Shown: positions 17,249-27,164 of the stretch, one piece after another
Layout: each line of letters starts with the position of its first letter
Numbering within the stretch: position 1 is the stretch's first letter
Source: Rubrivivax sp.
Lineage (GTDB): Bacteria; Pseudomonadota; Gammaproteobacteria; Burkholderiales; Burkholderiaceae_C
Direction: 5' to 3'
Assembly: GCA_024641945.1 (NCBI GenBank)
Contig: JAHECD010000049.1
Location: 1-33,781 of the forward strand
Length of the DNA stretch: 33,781 nucleotides
Made by a program: the position numbers and the translations under genes
The notes under the pieces: model-generated
What the model was told of the DNA's origin: nothing
Database searches by the model: none
Seen by the model: only the letters and a program-made list of their open reading frames with translations

Positions 17249-18188
17249 CGCGGCCAACCGCGCGCCGGCCGGGCCTGGGGCCGTGGACGACCCGGTGCGT
17301 GCGGGTGCCGCCGACGCCTCGGCGGCCAGTTGCCGCATGTCACCTTCCCAGCCCTTGAGCTTGTCGCGGGCATGCGCCTGCTGCACCGGTGTGATGGTGT
17401 TGTGCACCTGTGCGGCGAACGCACAGTTGTACTGCTCGAGACCGCGCGCAGTCCCGGCGCCGTTGCGCGGGGTGGTGCCGTCCACACGCTGCAACAGCGC
17501 CCGCAGCAGCGCCTGCGCCTGCACCACATCGGGCCGTCGCTCGACGATCACCCGCAATGTCGCAATCGTGTCGCGCTGGCGCTGCGCGCGCTCGGCCATC
17601 CACGCGTCCGCATCGAACGGCGACGCCGCGACCCTGTCGGCAACCACCCGGCGCTGACGATCGTCCAGCGGCCCATAGAAGGTCTCGAAGCGCTCGACGG
17701 CGCGATCGATCGACGCGGAGCGGCGCAGTTCAGGGTCGGGTTGCAACAACTCGCGACGCAGCTTTTCGTTCGACTCGGCAAACCTTCCGGCCAGGTGCTC
17801 GATCTGCCGAGGCGTCAACGTGAGCGCGATGCGGGCCACTTGGGGCAACGCGCGGTCGATGGCGGGTTGCAGTTCTGCGCGCAGGCGGTCTGCCCACTGG
17901 CAGGCCAGCGCCGCAGTGGCCGGTGCGGCCACGTCGTCCTGTGCACGGGCCAGCAACGCGGCGTATCCGGGCAACTGCGTCTGGCGGTGCCACACAAACC
18001 ATTCTGCGAGTGCCGCCTTGACGCTGGGCGATTGCTCCGGGTCGAAATCCAGACGGCCGTCGAGCCACCAATAGGCGAGTTGGGCCCCCTGGTTGTAACC
18101 CAGACGCAGCGCACTGCACCCGGCCAGCGCGAGCACGCACAGCCCGATAATCGCCCCTCGCAAAACCCTGCCCGAAAGAGACCACCGC

Positions 18189-18190
<2 letters not shown>
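17237..18190 (-). CDS. DUF6279 family lipoprotein
   Basis: The 317-residue protein starts with a lipoprotein signal ([15 protein letters not shown], cysteine at residue 25). [18 protein letters not shown] follows, then a long helical, Arg/Gln-rich region; this is the pattern of DUF6279 lipoproteins, which have no assigned role. The ATG at 18190-18188 shares two bases with the divergent glmU ATG (18189-18191). A TTG at 18163 would also leave a complete signal peptide and would free 26 bases, so the start is uncertain. Confidence 0.82.
18146..18151 (+). promoter_or_regulatory. Candidate -10 of glmU, inside the divergent lipoprotein gene
   Basis: GATAAT (5 of 6 matches) lies 37 bases before the glmU ATG, within the signal-peptide codons of the opposing gene. 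A -35 is not evident. If used, the glmU leader would be about 30 bases and would include GAAAGAG upstream of the ATG. Confidence 0.35.
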
Positions 18191-19577
<1,387 letters not shown>

Positions 19578-19579
19578 TC

Positions 19580-19612
19580 GACACCGCTTCGGCGGCGTCA
19601 AGGATCGGTTTT
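19580..19612 (+). terminator. Hairpin after glmU (possible terminator)
   Basis: Two bases after the glmU stop, GACaCCGC (19580-19587), loop TTCG, GCGGcGTC (19592-19599) forms a stem with one mismatch and a stable TTCG loop. TTTT (19609-19612) comes 10 bases later, farther than in a classic intrinsic terminator. It may separate glmU from the rquA-frd unit. Confidence 0.4.
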
Positions 19613-19626
19613 GTGACCTGCGTCAA
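19613..19626. promoter_or_regulatory. FNR/Anr-type binding site upstream of rquA
   Basis: GTGACCTGCGTCAA contains the perfect inverted repeat TGAC-CTGC-GTCA and matches TTGAC-N4-GTCAA, a common variant of the FNR/Anr box, in 9 of 10 positions (7 of 10 for TTGAT-N4-ATCAA). Its centre at 19619.5 lies 132 bases before the rquA ATG. A weak -10-like TGTATC at 19653-19658 is near, though about 4 bases off, the spacing of an FNR-activated promoter. The same bases also resemble a Crp site (TGTGA-N6-TCA). FNR-type control fits the anaerobic genes downstream. Confidence 0.55.
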
Positions 19627-19751
19627 GTTGCGCAGCGCCCGCCGACCGAGACTGTATCCAGGCGCGATGTGGCAGCAAGGGGAGGGGATTCCGGGCTGCA
19701 GCGACGCGGCTGTACATGACCGGCCCACGATCACTTACAGGACCCACGCCC

Positions 19752-20489
19752 ATGACGCCACCCGTCGACAGCAGCACTGCGGCCGCACCAACCTTCATGG
19801 CGCCGCCCGCATCGCGCGCACCGGCGATCCCGCGCTACCTCGAGCAGGTGTACTGGTGGGCCTACGTCCATCCGAAGGCGGTGCATCTCTTCGAGCGCGA
19901 GTGGCTCGTCAACCTGATCCTGTTCGGCAACTACGGCCGCCTGCGCGACGCGGCCCTTGCCGATCTGGGTGCGCCCGTGGCAGGCAAAACCCTGCAGGTC
20001 GCCTGCGTCTACGGGAATCTCACGCCGCGGTTGCAGGCCCGCCTGGCACCCGATGCGACGCTCGACGTCGTCGATATCCTGCCGATCCAGCTGAAGAATC
20101 TCGCGGACAAGTTGCAATCCGACGAGCGCGTGGCGTTGCTGCAAAGCGATTCGTCGTCGCTGGCCTGCCCGGATGCGAGTTACGACCAGGCGCTGCTGTT
20201 CTTCCTGCTGCACGAACAGCCCGAAGCCGTGCGCCGGCGCACGCTGTCCGAAGTGATGCGGGTCGTCAAGCCGGGCGGGCGCATCGTCATCGTCGACTAC
20301 CACCGGCCCGTCGCCTGGCACCCGCTGCGCCTGCTGATGACGGGGGTCTTCCGCCGCCTCGAGCCGTACGCGATGGAACTCTGGCAGCACCCGCTCGAGG
20401 AATTCATGCCGGCGGGCGCACCGCCCGCAGCGATCGAGAAGAAGACCTTCTACGGCGGGCTGTACCAGAAGCTCGTGATCACGCGCTGA
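19752..20489 (+). CDS. rquA: Rhodoquinone biosynthesis protein RquA
   Basis: RquA converts ubiquinone to rhodoquinone, the low-potential amino-quinone used for anaerobic fumarate reduction. It is a SAM-dependent class I methyltransferase homologue reported to use SAM as amino donor. The 245-residue protein carries the family segment YLEQVYWWAYVHPKAVHLFE (29-48), then REWLVNLILFGNYGRLRDAA. The SAM loop is atypical, LQVACVYGNLTP (81-92), instead of the D/E-x-G-x-G-x-G of UbiE/UbiG. DVVDILPIQLKNL and VKPGGRIVIVDYHRP follow. The ATG at 19752 has AGGA 9 bases upstream; an in-frame ATG at 19716 lacks one. It sits 14 bases before frdA, in one apparent operon. Confidence 0.92.
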   Translation: MTPPVDSSTAAAPTFMAPPASRAPAIPRYLEQVYWWAYVHPKAVHLFEREWLVNLILFGNYGRLRDAALADLGAPVAGKTLQVACVYGNLTPRLQARLAPDATLDVVDILPIQLKNLADKLQSDERVALLQSDSSSLACPDASYDQALLFFLLHEQPEAVRRRTLSEVMRVVKPGGRIVIVDYHRPVAWHPLRLLMTGVFRRLEPYAMELWQHPLEEFMPAGAPPAAIEKKTFYGGLYQKLVITR

Positions 20490-20503
20490 CGAACGGCGGC
20501 ACG

Positions 20504-22312
20504 ATGCAAAGCCTCCAGGTCGACATTGCCATCGTGGGGGCGGGCGGCGCCGGCCTGCGGGCGGCCATCGCCGTGGCGCAGGCCGACCCGAAGCTGCGCG
20601 TCGCCTTGATCTCCAAGGTCTACCCGATGCGCAGCCACACGGTCGCGGCCGAGGGCGGCGCGGCGGCTGTGACGCAGGCGCACGACAGCCTCGAAGCTCA
20701 CTTTCACGACACCGTGGCGGGCGGCGACTGGCTCTGCGAGCAGGACGTGGTGGAGTACTTCGTCGCCCATTCGCACGAAGAGATGGTGCAGATGGAGCAC
20801 TGGGGCTGCCCGTGGAGCCGCAAGGCCGACGGGCACGCCAACGTGAGGGCCTTCGGCGGCATGAAGATCGAGCGCACGTGGTTCGCGGCCGACAAGACCG
20901 GCTTCCACATGTTGCACACGCTGTTCCAGACGTCGATCCAGTTCCCGTCGATCCAGCGCCTGGACGAGCACTTCTGCGCCGACCTCGTGGTCGAGGACGG
21001 CCGCGTGCAAGGCGTCGTGACGATCGAGATCGCCACCGGGGAGTTCCACCTCGTGCAAGCCAAGGCGGTGATCATCGCCACCGGCGGTGCCGGCCGCGTC
21101 TTCCGCGAGAACACCAACGGCGGCATCGTCACTGGCGACGGCATGGCATTGGCCTACCGACACGGCGTGCCGCTGCGCGACATGGAGTTCGTGCAGTACC
21201 ACCCGACCTGCATGCCGGGCACGGGCCTGCTGTTCACCGAGGCCTGCCGCGGCGAAGGGGGCTTCCTGCTCAACAAGGACGGCTACCGCTACCTGCAGGA
21301 CTACGGCCTTGGCCCCGCGACGCCGGAGCCCCGCAACAAGGCGATGGAACTGGGCCCGCGGGACCGCCTGAGCCAGGCTTATTGGCACGAGAAGCAGAAG
21401 GGCCGCACGGTGGACGGCCCACACGGCGCCGTGGTGCACCTCGACCTGCGCCACCTGGGCGAGAAGAAGCTGCGCGAACGGCTGCCGCAGATCTACGAAC
21501 TGGCGGTGGAGTATCTCGGCGTCGATCCTGCCAAGGCGCCGATCCCGGTATTGCCGGCGGTGCACTACACGATGGGCGGCATCGCGGCCGATGGCCGCAC
21601 GGCGTCGCCGATGCCGGGGCTGTATTCGGTCGGCGAGTGTTCGAGCGTCGGCATCCATGGCGCCAACCGGCTCGGCTCCAATTCGCTGACCGAGTTGCTC
21701 GTCTTCGGCAAGGTGGCCGGCATCGAGGCAGCGCAATATGCGCGCACGGTCGAGCACGGCCGCTCGGCCACCATCGGCCCGCTGGCGGATGCGGCGCAGG
21801 CACGCGCACTGGCCATCGTCCGGCGCACCGACGGCAATGAGCGCATCGCCACGCTGCGCCGCGAGATGGCCCGCAGCATGGAAGACGGCTGCGGGATCTA
21901 CCGCACGGCGCAGACGATCCAGGCGACCTGCGACAAGCTGGCCGAACTCAAACAACGCTACCGCCGGGTCCAGATCGACGACCATTCGCGCGGCTGGAAT
22001 ACGGACTGGCTGCTTGCGATCGAACTCGGTTACCTGCTCGATGTCGCACAGGCGATGGCGCATTCGGCGCTCGAGCGGCGCGAGTCGCGGGGCTCGCACC
22101 AGCGGCTGGACGGCTTCGAAGAGCGCGACGACGTCAACTATCTGAAGCATTCGCTCGCCACGTACGACGGCCAGGATGCGCCGCGCATCGGCTACGGCCC
22201 GGTGAAGATCACCAGTTCTCCCCCCGGCACCCGGGCCTACGGCGCGGCGGGCGAGGCGGCCGAGGCGCAGCGCAAGGCGACACAGAGCACGAAGGAGAAC
22301 GTCGGTGGCTGA
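20504..22312 (+). CDS. frdA: Fumarate reductase flavoprotein subunit FrdA
   Basis: FrdA is the catalytic subunit of quinol:fumarate reductase on the cytoplasmic face of the membrane. It has 602 residues, the same as E. coli FrdA, and closely follows it. The FAD-binding loop is [12 protein letters not shown]45 in [13 protein letters not shown] is the covalent FAD site. [53 protein letters not shown] and RGEGG then LGPRDRLSQ supply active-site His and Arg. HYTMGGI and [10 protein letters not shown] lie towards the C-terminus. The similarity is to the enteric FrdA type rather than to SdhA. It is 14 bases after rquA; a ribosome site is weak. Its last 8 bases overlap frdB. Confidence 0.96.
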   Translation: MQSLQVDIAIVGAGGAGLRAAIAVAQADPKLRVALISKVYPMRSHTVAAEGGAAAVTQAHDSLEAHFHDTVAGGDWLCEQDVVEYFVAHSHEEMVQMEHWGCPWSRKADGHANVRAFGGMKIERTWFAADKTGFHMLHTLFQTSIQFPSIQRLDEHFCADLVVEDGRVQGVVTIEIATGEFHLVQAKAVIIATGGAGRVFRENTNGGIVTGDGMALAYRHGVPLRDMEFVQYHPTCMPGTGLLFTEACRGEGGFLLNKDGYRYLQDYGLGPATPEPRNKAMELGPRDRLSQAYWHEKQKGRTVDGPHGAVVHLDLRHLGEKKLRERLPQIYELAVEYLGVDPAKAPIPVLPAVHYTMGGIAADGRTASPMPGLYSVGECSSVGIHGANRLGSNSLTELLVFGKVAGIEAAQYARTVEHGRSATIGPLADAAQARALAIVRRTDGNERIATLRREMARSMEDGCGIYRTAQTIQATCDKLAELKQRYRRVQIDDHSRGWNTDWLLAIELGYLLDVAQAMAHSALERRESRGSHQRLDGFEERDDVNYLKHSLATYDGQDAPRIGYGPVKITSSPPGTRAYGAAGEAAEAQRKATQSTKENVGG

Positions 22313-23060
22313 GACGTCGAAGACGATCGAGATCCAGGTCCTGCGCTACCGCCCGGAGCAGGAGGATGAGCCGGTCTGGCAGAGCTACCGCGTGCCTTAC
22401 ACCGACGACATGTCGGTGCTGCAGGGCCTGCAGCACATCAAGGACGATCTCGACGGCACCTTGAGCTTCCGCTGGAGCTGCCGGATGGCGATCTGCGGCA
22501 GCTGCGGGATGATGGTCGACGGCAAGCCCCGGTTGTCGTGCCAGACCTTCCTGCGCGACCTGGCGCCCGGGCCGGTGCGCGTCGAGGCACTGGCGCACTT
22601 CCCGATCGAGCGCGACCTCGTCGTCAGCGTCGACAGATTCGTCGAAAAGCTCGAGAGCATCAAGCCCTACATCATCCCGAAGGAGCCGCGCACGCTGGCG
22701 CAGGGCGAGTACCTGCAGACGCCGGCGCAGCTGGCGCTGATCGAACAGTTCAGCTCCTGCATCAACTGCATGCTGTGTTATTCGGCGTGCCCGCAGTACG
22801 GGCTCGACCCGGGATTCACCGGCCCCGGTGCGCTGGCGCTGCTGCACCGCTACAACGCCGATTCGCGCGATGGCGGTGCGGCGCAGCGCATGGAGGTGCT
22901 CAATGCGCAGGAAGGCGTGTGGAGCTGCACGGCGGTGGGCTATTGCTCCGAGGTTTGCCCGAAGCACGTGGATCCGGCCAATGCGGTGAACCAGAACAAG
23001 GTCAACAGCGCGAAGGACTACTTCCTGCGGTTCCTCTCGCCGAAGGGAGCATCGACATGA
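22305..23060 (+). CDS. frdB: Fumarate reductase iron-sulfur subunit FrdB
   Basis: FrdB carries electrons from the quinol site to FrdA through three clusters. All ligands are visible in the 251 residues: [2Fe-2S] by C59, C64, C67 and C79 ([11 protein letters not shown] and LSCQTF); [4Fe-4S] by C152, C155, C158 and C218; [3Fe-4S] by C162, C208 and C214 ([15 protein letters not shown] and [14 protein letters not shown]). Spacing matches E. coli FrdB within three residues. The start is a GTG with AAGGAG ending 7 bases upstream; it overlaps frdA by 8 bases and the stop overlaps the frdC ATG. Confidence 0.96.
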   Translation: MAETSKTIEIQVLRYRPEQEDEPVWQSYRVPYTDDMSVLQGLQHIKDDLDGTLSFRWSCRMAICGSCGMMVDGKPRLSCQTFLRDLAPGPVRVEALAHFPIERDLVVSVDRFVEKLESIKPYIIPKEPRTLAQGEYLQTPAQLALIEQFSSCINCMLCYSACPQYGLDPGFTGPGALALLHRYNADSRDGGAAQRMEVLNAQEGVWSCTAVGYCSEVCPKHVDPANAVNQNKVNSAKDYFLRFLSPKGAST

Positions 23061-23467
23061 GCACGGGCCACCCGGTTCGCCGTCCCTACGTCCGCCCGAT
23101 GAAGGGGTGGTGGAAGCGCGACCCCTTCTTCATGCGCTACATGGCGCGCGAATTGACGGCGTTCGCCGTCGCAGCGTACGCCGTGGTTCTGACGGTGGGT
23201 GTCGTGCGTCTCGCTCAAGGCGAAGCGGCGTGGAACGGCTGGCTGGCCGCACTTCGGTCGCCGGCCTCGCTGCTGCTGCACGTGGTGCTCCTGGTGGCGA
23301 TGGTCGTGCACGCCAGGAGCTGGTTCGAGATCATGCCCAAGACGATGCCGATGATCTCCTTCGGTGGTCGACGGGTCGAGGCCGCAACGATCACGCGCGC
23401 CGGATGGCTGGCCGCCGTGGCCGCGACGATCGTGCTGTGGGCACTCGCCTGGTGGTGGCGGCCATGA
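23057..23467 (+). CDS. frdC: Fumarate reductase membrane anchor subunit FrdC
   Basis: FrdC anchors the enzyme and forms part of the quinone site. The 136-residue protein has the N-terminal [17 protein letters not shown], which closely resembles E. coli FrdC, and three membrane helices at about 34-52, 66-86 and 112-132. E32 in MARELTA aligns with E. coli FrdC Glu29, and H85 in VVHARSWFE with His82; both residues shape quinol oxidation in that enzyme. There is no heme-ligand pattern of cytochrome-b type SdhC. ATGA overlaps join it to frdB and frdD. Confidence 0.94.
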   Translation: MSTGHPVRRPYVRPMKGWWKRDPFFMRYMARELTAFAVAAYAVVLTVGVVRLAQGEAAWNGWLAALRSPASLLLHVVLLVAMVVHARSWFEIMPKTMPMISFGGRRVEAATITRAGWLAAVAATIVLWALAWWWRP

Positions 23468-23820
23468 AGCGATCGAACGCACCGATCTTCTGGCTGCTTT
23501 TTGGCGCGGGGGGCATGCTGTCGGCCCTGTTGGGCGCGGCGCTCGTGGTGCTCACCGGGCTGGTGGTGCCGCTTGGTATGCCGTTGTCGGCCGACTGGAT
23601 GAACTACCCACGCATGCTGGAACTTTCGCGAAGCTTCATCGGCAAGGGTTTCCTGTTTGCCGTCATCGCGCTCTTCGCCTGGCACGCCGCGCACCGGATC
23701 CTGTGCAGCCTGCACGATGTGGGCATCCACAAGGGCGCACTGGCCAAGGGCCTGTGCTACGGCAGCGCGCTCTTGATCACGGCGGTGTCAGGCGCCAGCT
23801 TGTTGGCCTTGGGGTTTTGA
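23464..23820 (+). CDS. frdD: Fumarate reductase membrane anchor subunit FrdD
   Basis: This is the second hydrophobic anchor of the quinol:fumarate reductase, with 118 residues (E. coli FrdD 119). APIFWLLFGAGGM at 6-18 holds W10, aligned with Trp14 of E. coli FrdD. HR at 77-78, in AHRILCSLHDVGIH, aligns with the His80-Arg81 pair near the quinone. Three helices lie at about 9-37, 58-80 and 93-117. The gene ends the operon; its final 64 bases lie antisense to the end of the PAS-GGDEF-EAL gene. Confidence 0.94.
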   Translation: MKRSNAPIFWLLFGAGGMLSALLGAALVVLTGLVVPLGMPLSADWMNYPRMLELSRSFIGKGFLFAVIALFAWHAAHRILCSLHDVGIHKGALAKGLCYGSALLITAVSGASLLALGF

Positions 23821-26231
23821 CCGGTCGCACCGGCGCGCTGGCGCAACCACTGCTCGAAACGCGCCCCGTCCATCGGCTCGGCCATGAGGTGCCCCTGCAT
23901 CTCGTCGCAACCGTGATCGGACAGCCATACGAGTTGCGCCGTTGTCTCGACGCCCTCGGCCACCACGCCGAGGTGCAGCCCGTCCGCCATGCGGATGATG
24001 GCGTCCGTGATCGCGGCTGAACCAGCGTCGTCCGGCAGGTGTTCGATGAAGCTGCGGTCGATCTTCAGGCGGTCGATCGGCAGGTCCTTGAGGTGGCCCA
24101 GCGACGTGTAGCCGGTGCCGAAATCGTCCACCGCGATGCGGATCTGCCGCGCACGCAGCCGCTGCAATGTGTTGCAGACCGCTGCCAGATCGTCCATGAG
24201 CATGCGCTCGGTAAGCTCGAGCTCGAGGCACTCGCCGGTGGCGCCGTGTTCTGCGAGCACTTGCTCGACCATTTCGACGAATCCAGCGGCATGAAACTGC
24301 ATCGTCGACAGGTTCACGCCCACCGGCACGATGGCGAGCCCGGTGCGCCGCCAATGCAGTGACCAGCGCAAAGCCTCGCCCAGCACCCAACGACCGATGC
24401 CCAGCATCAGGCGGCGCTCTTCGGCCAATGGCACGAAGTCGTCTGGGCCGACGAGGCCCCGCACCGGGTGGCGCCAACGCAGCAACGCCTCGTAGCCCAC
24501 CAGCGCACCGTCGGATGACCGCACCTGTGGTTGGAAGGCGAGTTCGAACTGCTCGCCACGCAACGCGGCAGCAAGCTCGCTCTCGAGCACGAGCGCGTCG
24601 TAGGCCGCCCGCGCCATCGCCGGCTCGAAGAAGAGGAACCGCGCCCGCCCGCGCGATTTGGCGTGGTACATCGCGGTATCGGCATGCTTGAGCAGCTCCG
24701 CCGCGCGGGTGCTGTCCTGGGGGTAGATCGAAATCCCGATCGACGGCGTGACGGTGATCGACGGGCCGTCGATCTGTACCGGCGACTCGATGGCCGACAG
24801 CAGCTTGCGCGCCACCTCCTCGATATCGGCATGCTGCGGGTTGCCGGCCAGCAGCACGACGAACTCGTCCCCGGCAAAGCGCGCGACCAGGTCGGTGCCG
24901 CGCAGGGCACGGGTGATGCGCTGGGCCACCACCTGCAGCAGCGCATCTCCGGCGAGGTGGCCGAGCGAGTCGTTCACGCGCTTGAAGTGGTCGATGTCGA
25001 CGAACAGCAGCGCCAGGGCCGTGCCCGCGGCGGCGGCGCGCGCCAGCGCGGCCTCGACCCGCTCGAGGAAGGCCCCACGGTTGGGCAACCCGGTGAGCGC
25101 GTCGTGATGCGCCAGATAGTGGATGCGCGCCTGCGCCGCCTGGCGGTCCCGAAGGTCACGGACGATCGTCATGCGCAGACGTTCGGTCTGGTAAAGCATC
25201 GTGCGGACGATGAATTCGACCGGGATGCGCGTACCGTCCTTGTGTACGGCGACGCTTTCATAGGTGATTTCGGAACCGGCCGACATCACCGCAACGACCT
25301 GGTCATGGCAGTCGGTGGCGATGAACTCGAGCGTGTGCCGGCCGAGCATCTCGCCAAGGGAATAGCCGAGCAACGCCATCAAAGGCGGGTTCACGTCGGT
25401 GATGAGGCCGTCCTTGTGGAAGACGATGCCCTCGACGCTGGCCTGCATGAACTTCGCCAGTCGCTCTTCGCTTTCACGTACCTCGCGTTCGGCGAGGCGG
25501 TGCTTGGTGATGTCGGAGATCAGCACGAATGCACCGACGGTCCCCGTCTCGCGTCCGAGGTGCGGCACAAGGTGGACCTCGATCCAGCGCGGACTGCCGT
25601 CGGCACTTTGCATCTGGCGCTCGTAGCTCGCGACCTCGCCCCGTGCAATCACCTGATCCACCTGCGGCTGGATCAGCTGCGCAGCCTCTTCGCCGATGAC
25701 CTGCGCGACGGTCAGACCGATGATCGAGCGCTCGTCGTGACCGAAGGTGCGTGCGTAGAGGCGGTTCGAAAAGCGGCACGTATAACCACTGCGCTCGTAA
25801 TAGGCGATGGACACCGGCACGTTGTCGGCCAGCATCCGGAACTGCTCCGCTTCGCCCAGCGCGGACAGCTCGCGCAACCGGCTGGCCGTGACGTCGGACA
25901 AGGTGCAGACGAAGAGCCCGCTGTCGCTGGCATAGCGGGCGCTGCATTCGATCCAGGCTCTTGTACCGTCGGCGCGCAGCAGGCGAATGGGCAGATCGAA
26001 ATCGGCGCCGCCCGCCAGCGCCGCCTGCAGTGCGGCGCGGCTCTCGAGCGGCAGCGCCGCCAGCCAGCCCACACCGAGCGCGTCCTGTGGCGCGATCGCC
26101 GTGAGTTGCCCGAAGGCCACATTGGCGCGCAGTGCCAACGCGTCGGCCGAAAGCTCGAGCAGCGGCACGGGGAGCCGATCGGCCCAAACCTGCGCAGCGT
26201 GGTCTGCGGCGGACACTGGAGGGACTTTCAT
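23757..26231 (-). CDS. PAS-PAS-PAS-GGDEF-EAL c-di-GMP turnover protein
   Basis: This 824-residue cytoplasmic signalling protein has no membrane helix. Three PAS-like sensor regions (about 10-115, 130-250 with a PAC tail, 262-380) precede a GGDEF domain (about 385-545) and an EAL domain (about 565-805). The cyclase motif is AGDEF (453-457), a usually active variant, with an inhibitory RxxD site at 444-447 (RGTD) five residues before it. The phosphodiesterase domain keeps EALLRW (E581), ELTERMLM, DDFGTGYTSL (from D702) and VVAEGVET, so both activities are possible. The PAS ligands are not evident. The tail overlaps frdD by 64 bases, tail to tail. A TAACAT -10-like sequence lies upstream. Confidence 0.93.
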   Translation of the reverse strand: MKVPPVSAADHAAQVWADRLPVPLLELSADALALRANVAFGQLTAIAPQDALGVGWLAALPLESRAALQAALAGGADFDLPIRLLRADGTRAWIECSARYASDSGLFVCTLSDVTASRLRELSALGEAEQFRMLADNVPVSIAYYERSGYTCRFSNRLYARTFGHDERSIIGLTVAQVIGEEAAQLIQPQVDQVIARGEVASYERQMQSADGSPRWIEVHLVPHLGRETGTVGAFVLISDITKHRLAEREVRESEERLAKFMQASVEGIVFHKDGLITDVNPPLMALLGYSLGEMLGRHTLEFIATDCHDQVVAVMSAGSEITYESVAVHKDGTRIPVEFIVRTMLYQTERLRMTIVRDLRDRQAAQARIHYLAHHDALTGLPNRGAFLERVEAALARAAAAGTALALLFVDIDHFKRVNDSLGHLAGDALLQVVAQRITRALRGTDLVARFAGDEFVVLLAGNPQHADIEEVARKLLSAIESPVQIDGPSITVTPSIGISIYPQDSTRAAELLKHADTAMYHAKSRGRARFLFFEPAMARAAYDALVLESELAAALRGEQFELAFQPQVRSSDGALVGYEALLRWRHPVRGLVGPDDFVPLAEERRLMLGIGRWVLGEALRWSLHWRRTGLAIVPVGVNLSTMQFHAAGFVEMVEQVLAEHGATGECLELELTERMLMDDLAAVCNTLQRLRARQIRIAVDDFGTGYTSLGHLKDLPIDRLKIDRSFIEHLPDDAGSAAITDAIIRMADGLHLGVVAEGVETTAQLVWLSDHGCDEMQGHLMAEPMDGARFEQWLRQRAGATGQNPKANKLAPDTAVIKSALP

Positions 26232-26251
26232 TCGGCTGTTCGGAGACGGAC

Positions 26252-26257
26252 ATGTTA
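26252..26257 (-). promoter_or_regulatory. Candidate -10 of the PAS-GGDEF-EAL gene
   Basis: The minus strand reads TAACAT 20 bases before the ATG at 26231, giving a leader of about 13 bases. No good -35 is visible. The 75-base gap to the upstream udg gene holds nothing else I can recognise. Confidence 0.3.
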
Positions 26258-26306
26258 GCCACGGCGGTCTGGCCCGGCACAGTGCGGCGCAGGTGTTACG
26301 CGACTT

Positions 26307-27164
26307 TTACGCCCGGGGCGCCCCCCTCGCGCCCGATTCGACCGCCTCCATGGTCTGGGCGGCGAGGCACAGATCCTCCCAGGAGCGTGCCTTGTCCGCG
26401 GCATTGCGCAGCAGGTAGGCCGGGTGGTAGGTCACGACAAGCGGCACACCGTGGTAATGGTGAACCCGGCCACGCAACCTGCCGATGGGTTCATCGCTGC
26501 GCAACAGTGCCTGGACGGCGAATCGTCCCATCGCGAGGATCACGCGCGGCCGAAGCAATTCGATCTGGCGCACGAGAAACGGCTCGCATCGCGTGAGTTC
26601 ATCGCTCTGTGGGTTGCGGTTGTTCGGCGGGCGGCACTTGAGGGTGTTGGCAATGTAGACCTGTTGATCGGGGCGAAGCGCAGGCTGGCCTTCGGGCGCG
26701 AACTCGTCCCGGGAAAGTCCGAGCGCGCGCAGCATGTTGTCCAGCAGCCGTCCCGCGGCGCCGACGAAGGGTTCACCCCGGCGATCCTCCTGCTCGCCAG
26801 GCGCTTCGCCGACCACCATCCAGCGCGCCGAAGTGGAACCGACCCCGAAGACCGTCTGCCGGCGTGTTTCGCAAAGCTTGCAAGCGCTGCAGCCGGCGAC
26901 GGCACTGCGCAGTTCGACCCAGCCGAGGTCTGCCAGTGGACGATCGTCGGGTGCGCCCGGTGCGGCGACCGAGGCTGCGATGGCCAGGGCAGGCGCCGGC
27001 ACGGTCTGGTCGCGCGATGGGACCCCCGGTGGAGGCTCGGCCTGCGTCGCGGCGATCACCCTTGCCGAGGCAGGACGATCGGCAGGCGCCTTCGCCACAC
27101 GCGCTGGCCAGACGCGCACGCCCAGTTCGAGCAGCATGGCCCGTTGCAGGTCACTCCACGACAT
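26307..27164 (-). CDS. Uracil-DNA glycosylase, family 4 (iron-sulfur, UDGa)
   Basis: The enzyme removes uracil from DNA in base-excision repair. The 285-residue protein has an N-terminal extension of about 80 residues rich in Ala/Pro and variable. The UDGa core follows: GCSACKLCETR (cluster ligands C92 and C95), motif 1 GEAPGEQED (119-127), TLKCRPPNNRNP (C177) and RCEPFL (C193), and motif 2 YHPAYLLR. Four cysteines at these spacings bind the [4Fe-4S] cluster of family 4. The first 14 bases overlap the end of rimI, so it belongs to the tsaB-rimI-udg transcript. Confidence 0.93.
   Translation of the reverse strand: MSWSDLQRAMLLELGVRVWPARVAKAPADRPASARVIAATQAEPPPGVPSRDQTVPAPALAIAASVAAPGAPDDRPLADLGWVELRSAVAGCSACKLCETRRQTVFGVGSTSARWMVVGEAPGEQEDRRGEPFVGAAGRLLDNMLRALGLSRDEFAPEGQPALRPDQQVYIANTLKCRPPNNRNPQSDELTRCEPFLVRQIELLRPRVILAMGRFAVQALLRSDEPIGRLRGRVHHYHGVPLVVTYHPAYLLRNAADKARSWEDLCLAAQTMEAVESGARGAPRA

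Noticed and set aside
19653..19658. TGTATC as the definite rquA -10
   Set aside because: It is a weak match and about four bases off the spacing expected for an FNR-activated promoter, so it is mentioned only with the FNR-like site.
19752..20489. rquA read as a ubiE/ubiG-type methyltransferase
   Set aside because: The glycine-rich SAM loop is missing, and the YWWAYVHP and REWLVNLIL segments are those of RquA. The operon context agrees.
20450..22150. 566-codon minus-strand open frame
   Set aside because: It is antisense to frdA, whose residue pattern is fully conserved. The translation has no domain and arises from third-position GC bias.
20504..23820. frdABCD read as succinate dehydrogenase (sdhCDAB)
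   Set aside because: Gene order is A-B-C-D. The anchors lack a visible heme-ligand pattern, and FrdC and FrdD resemble the enteric anchors residue by residue at the termini and the quinone site.
24531..26258. 575-codon plus-strand open frame
   Set aside because: It is antisense to the PAS-GGDEF-EAL gene, which carries all expected motifs. The composition is typical of a mirror frame.
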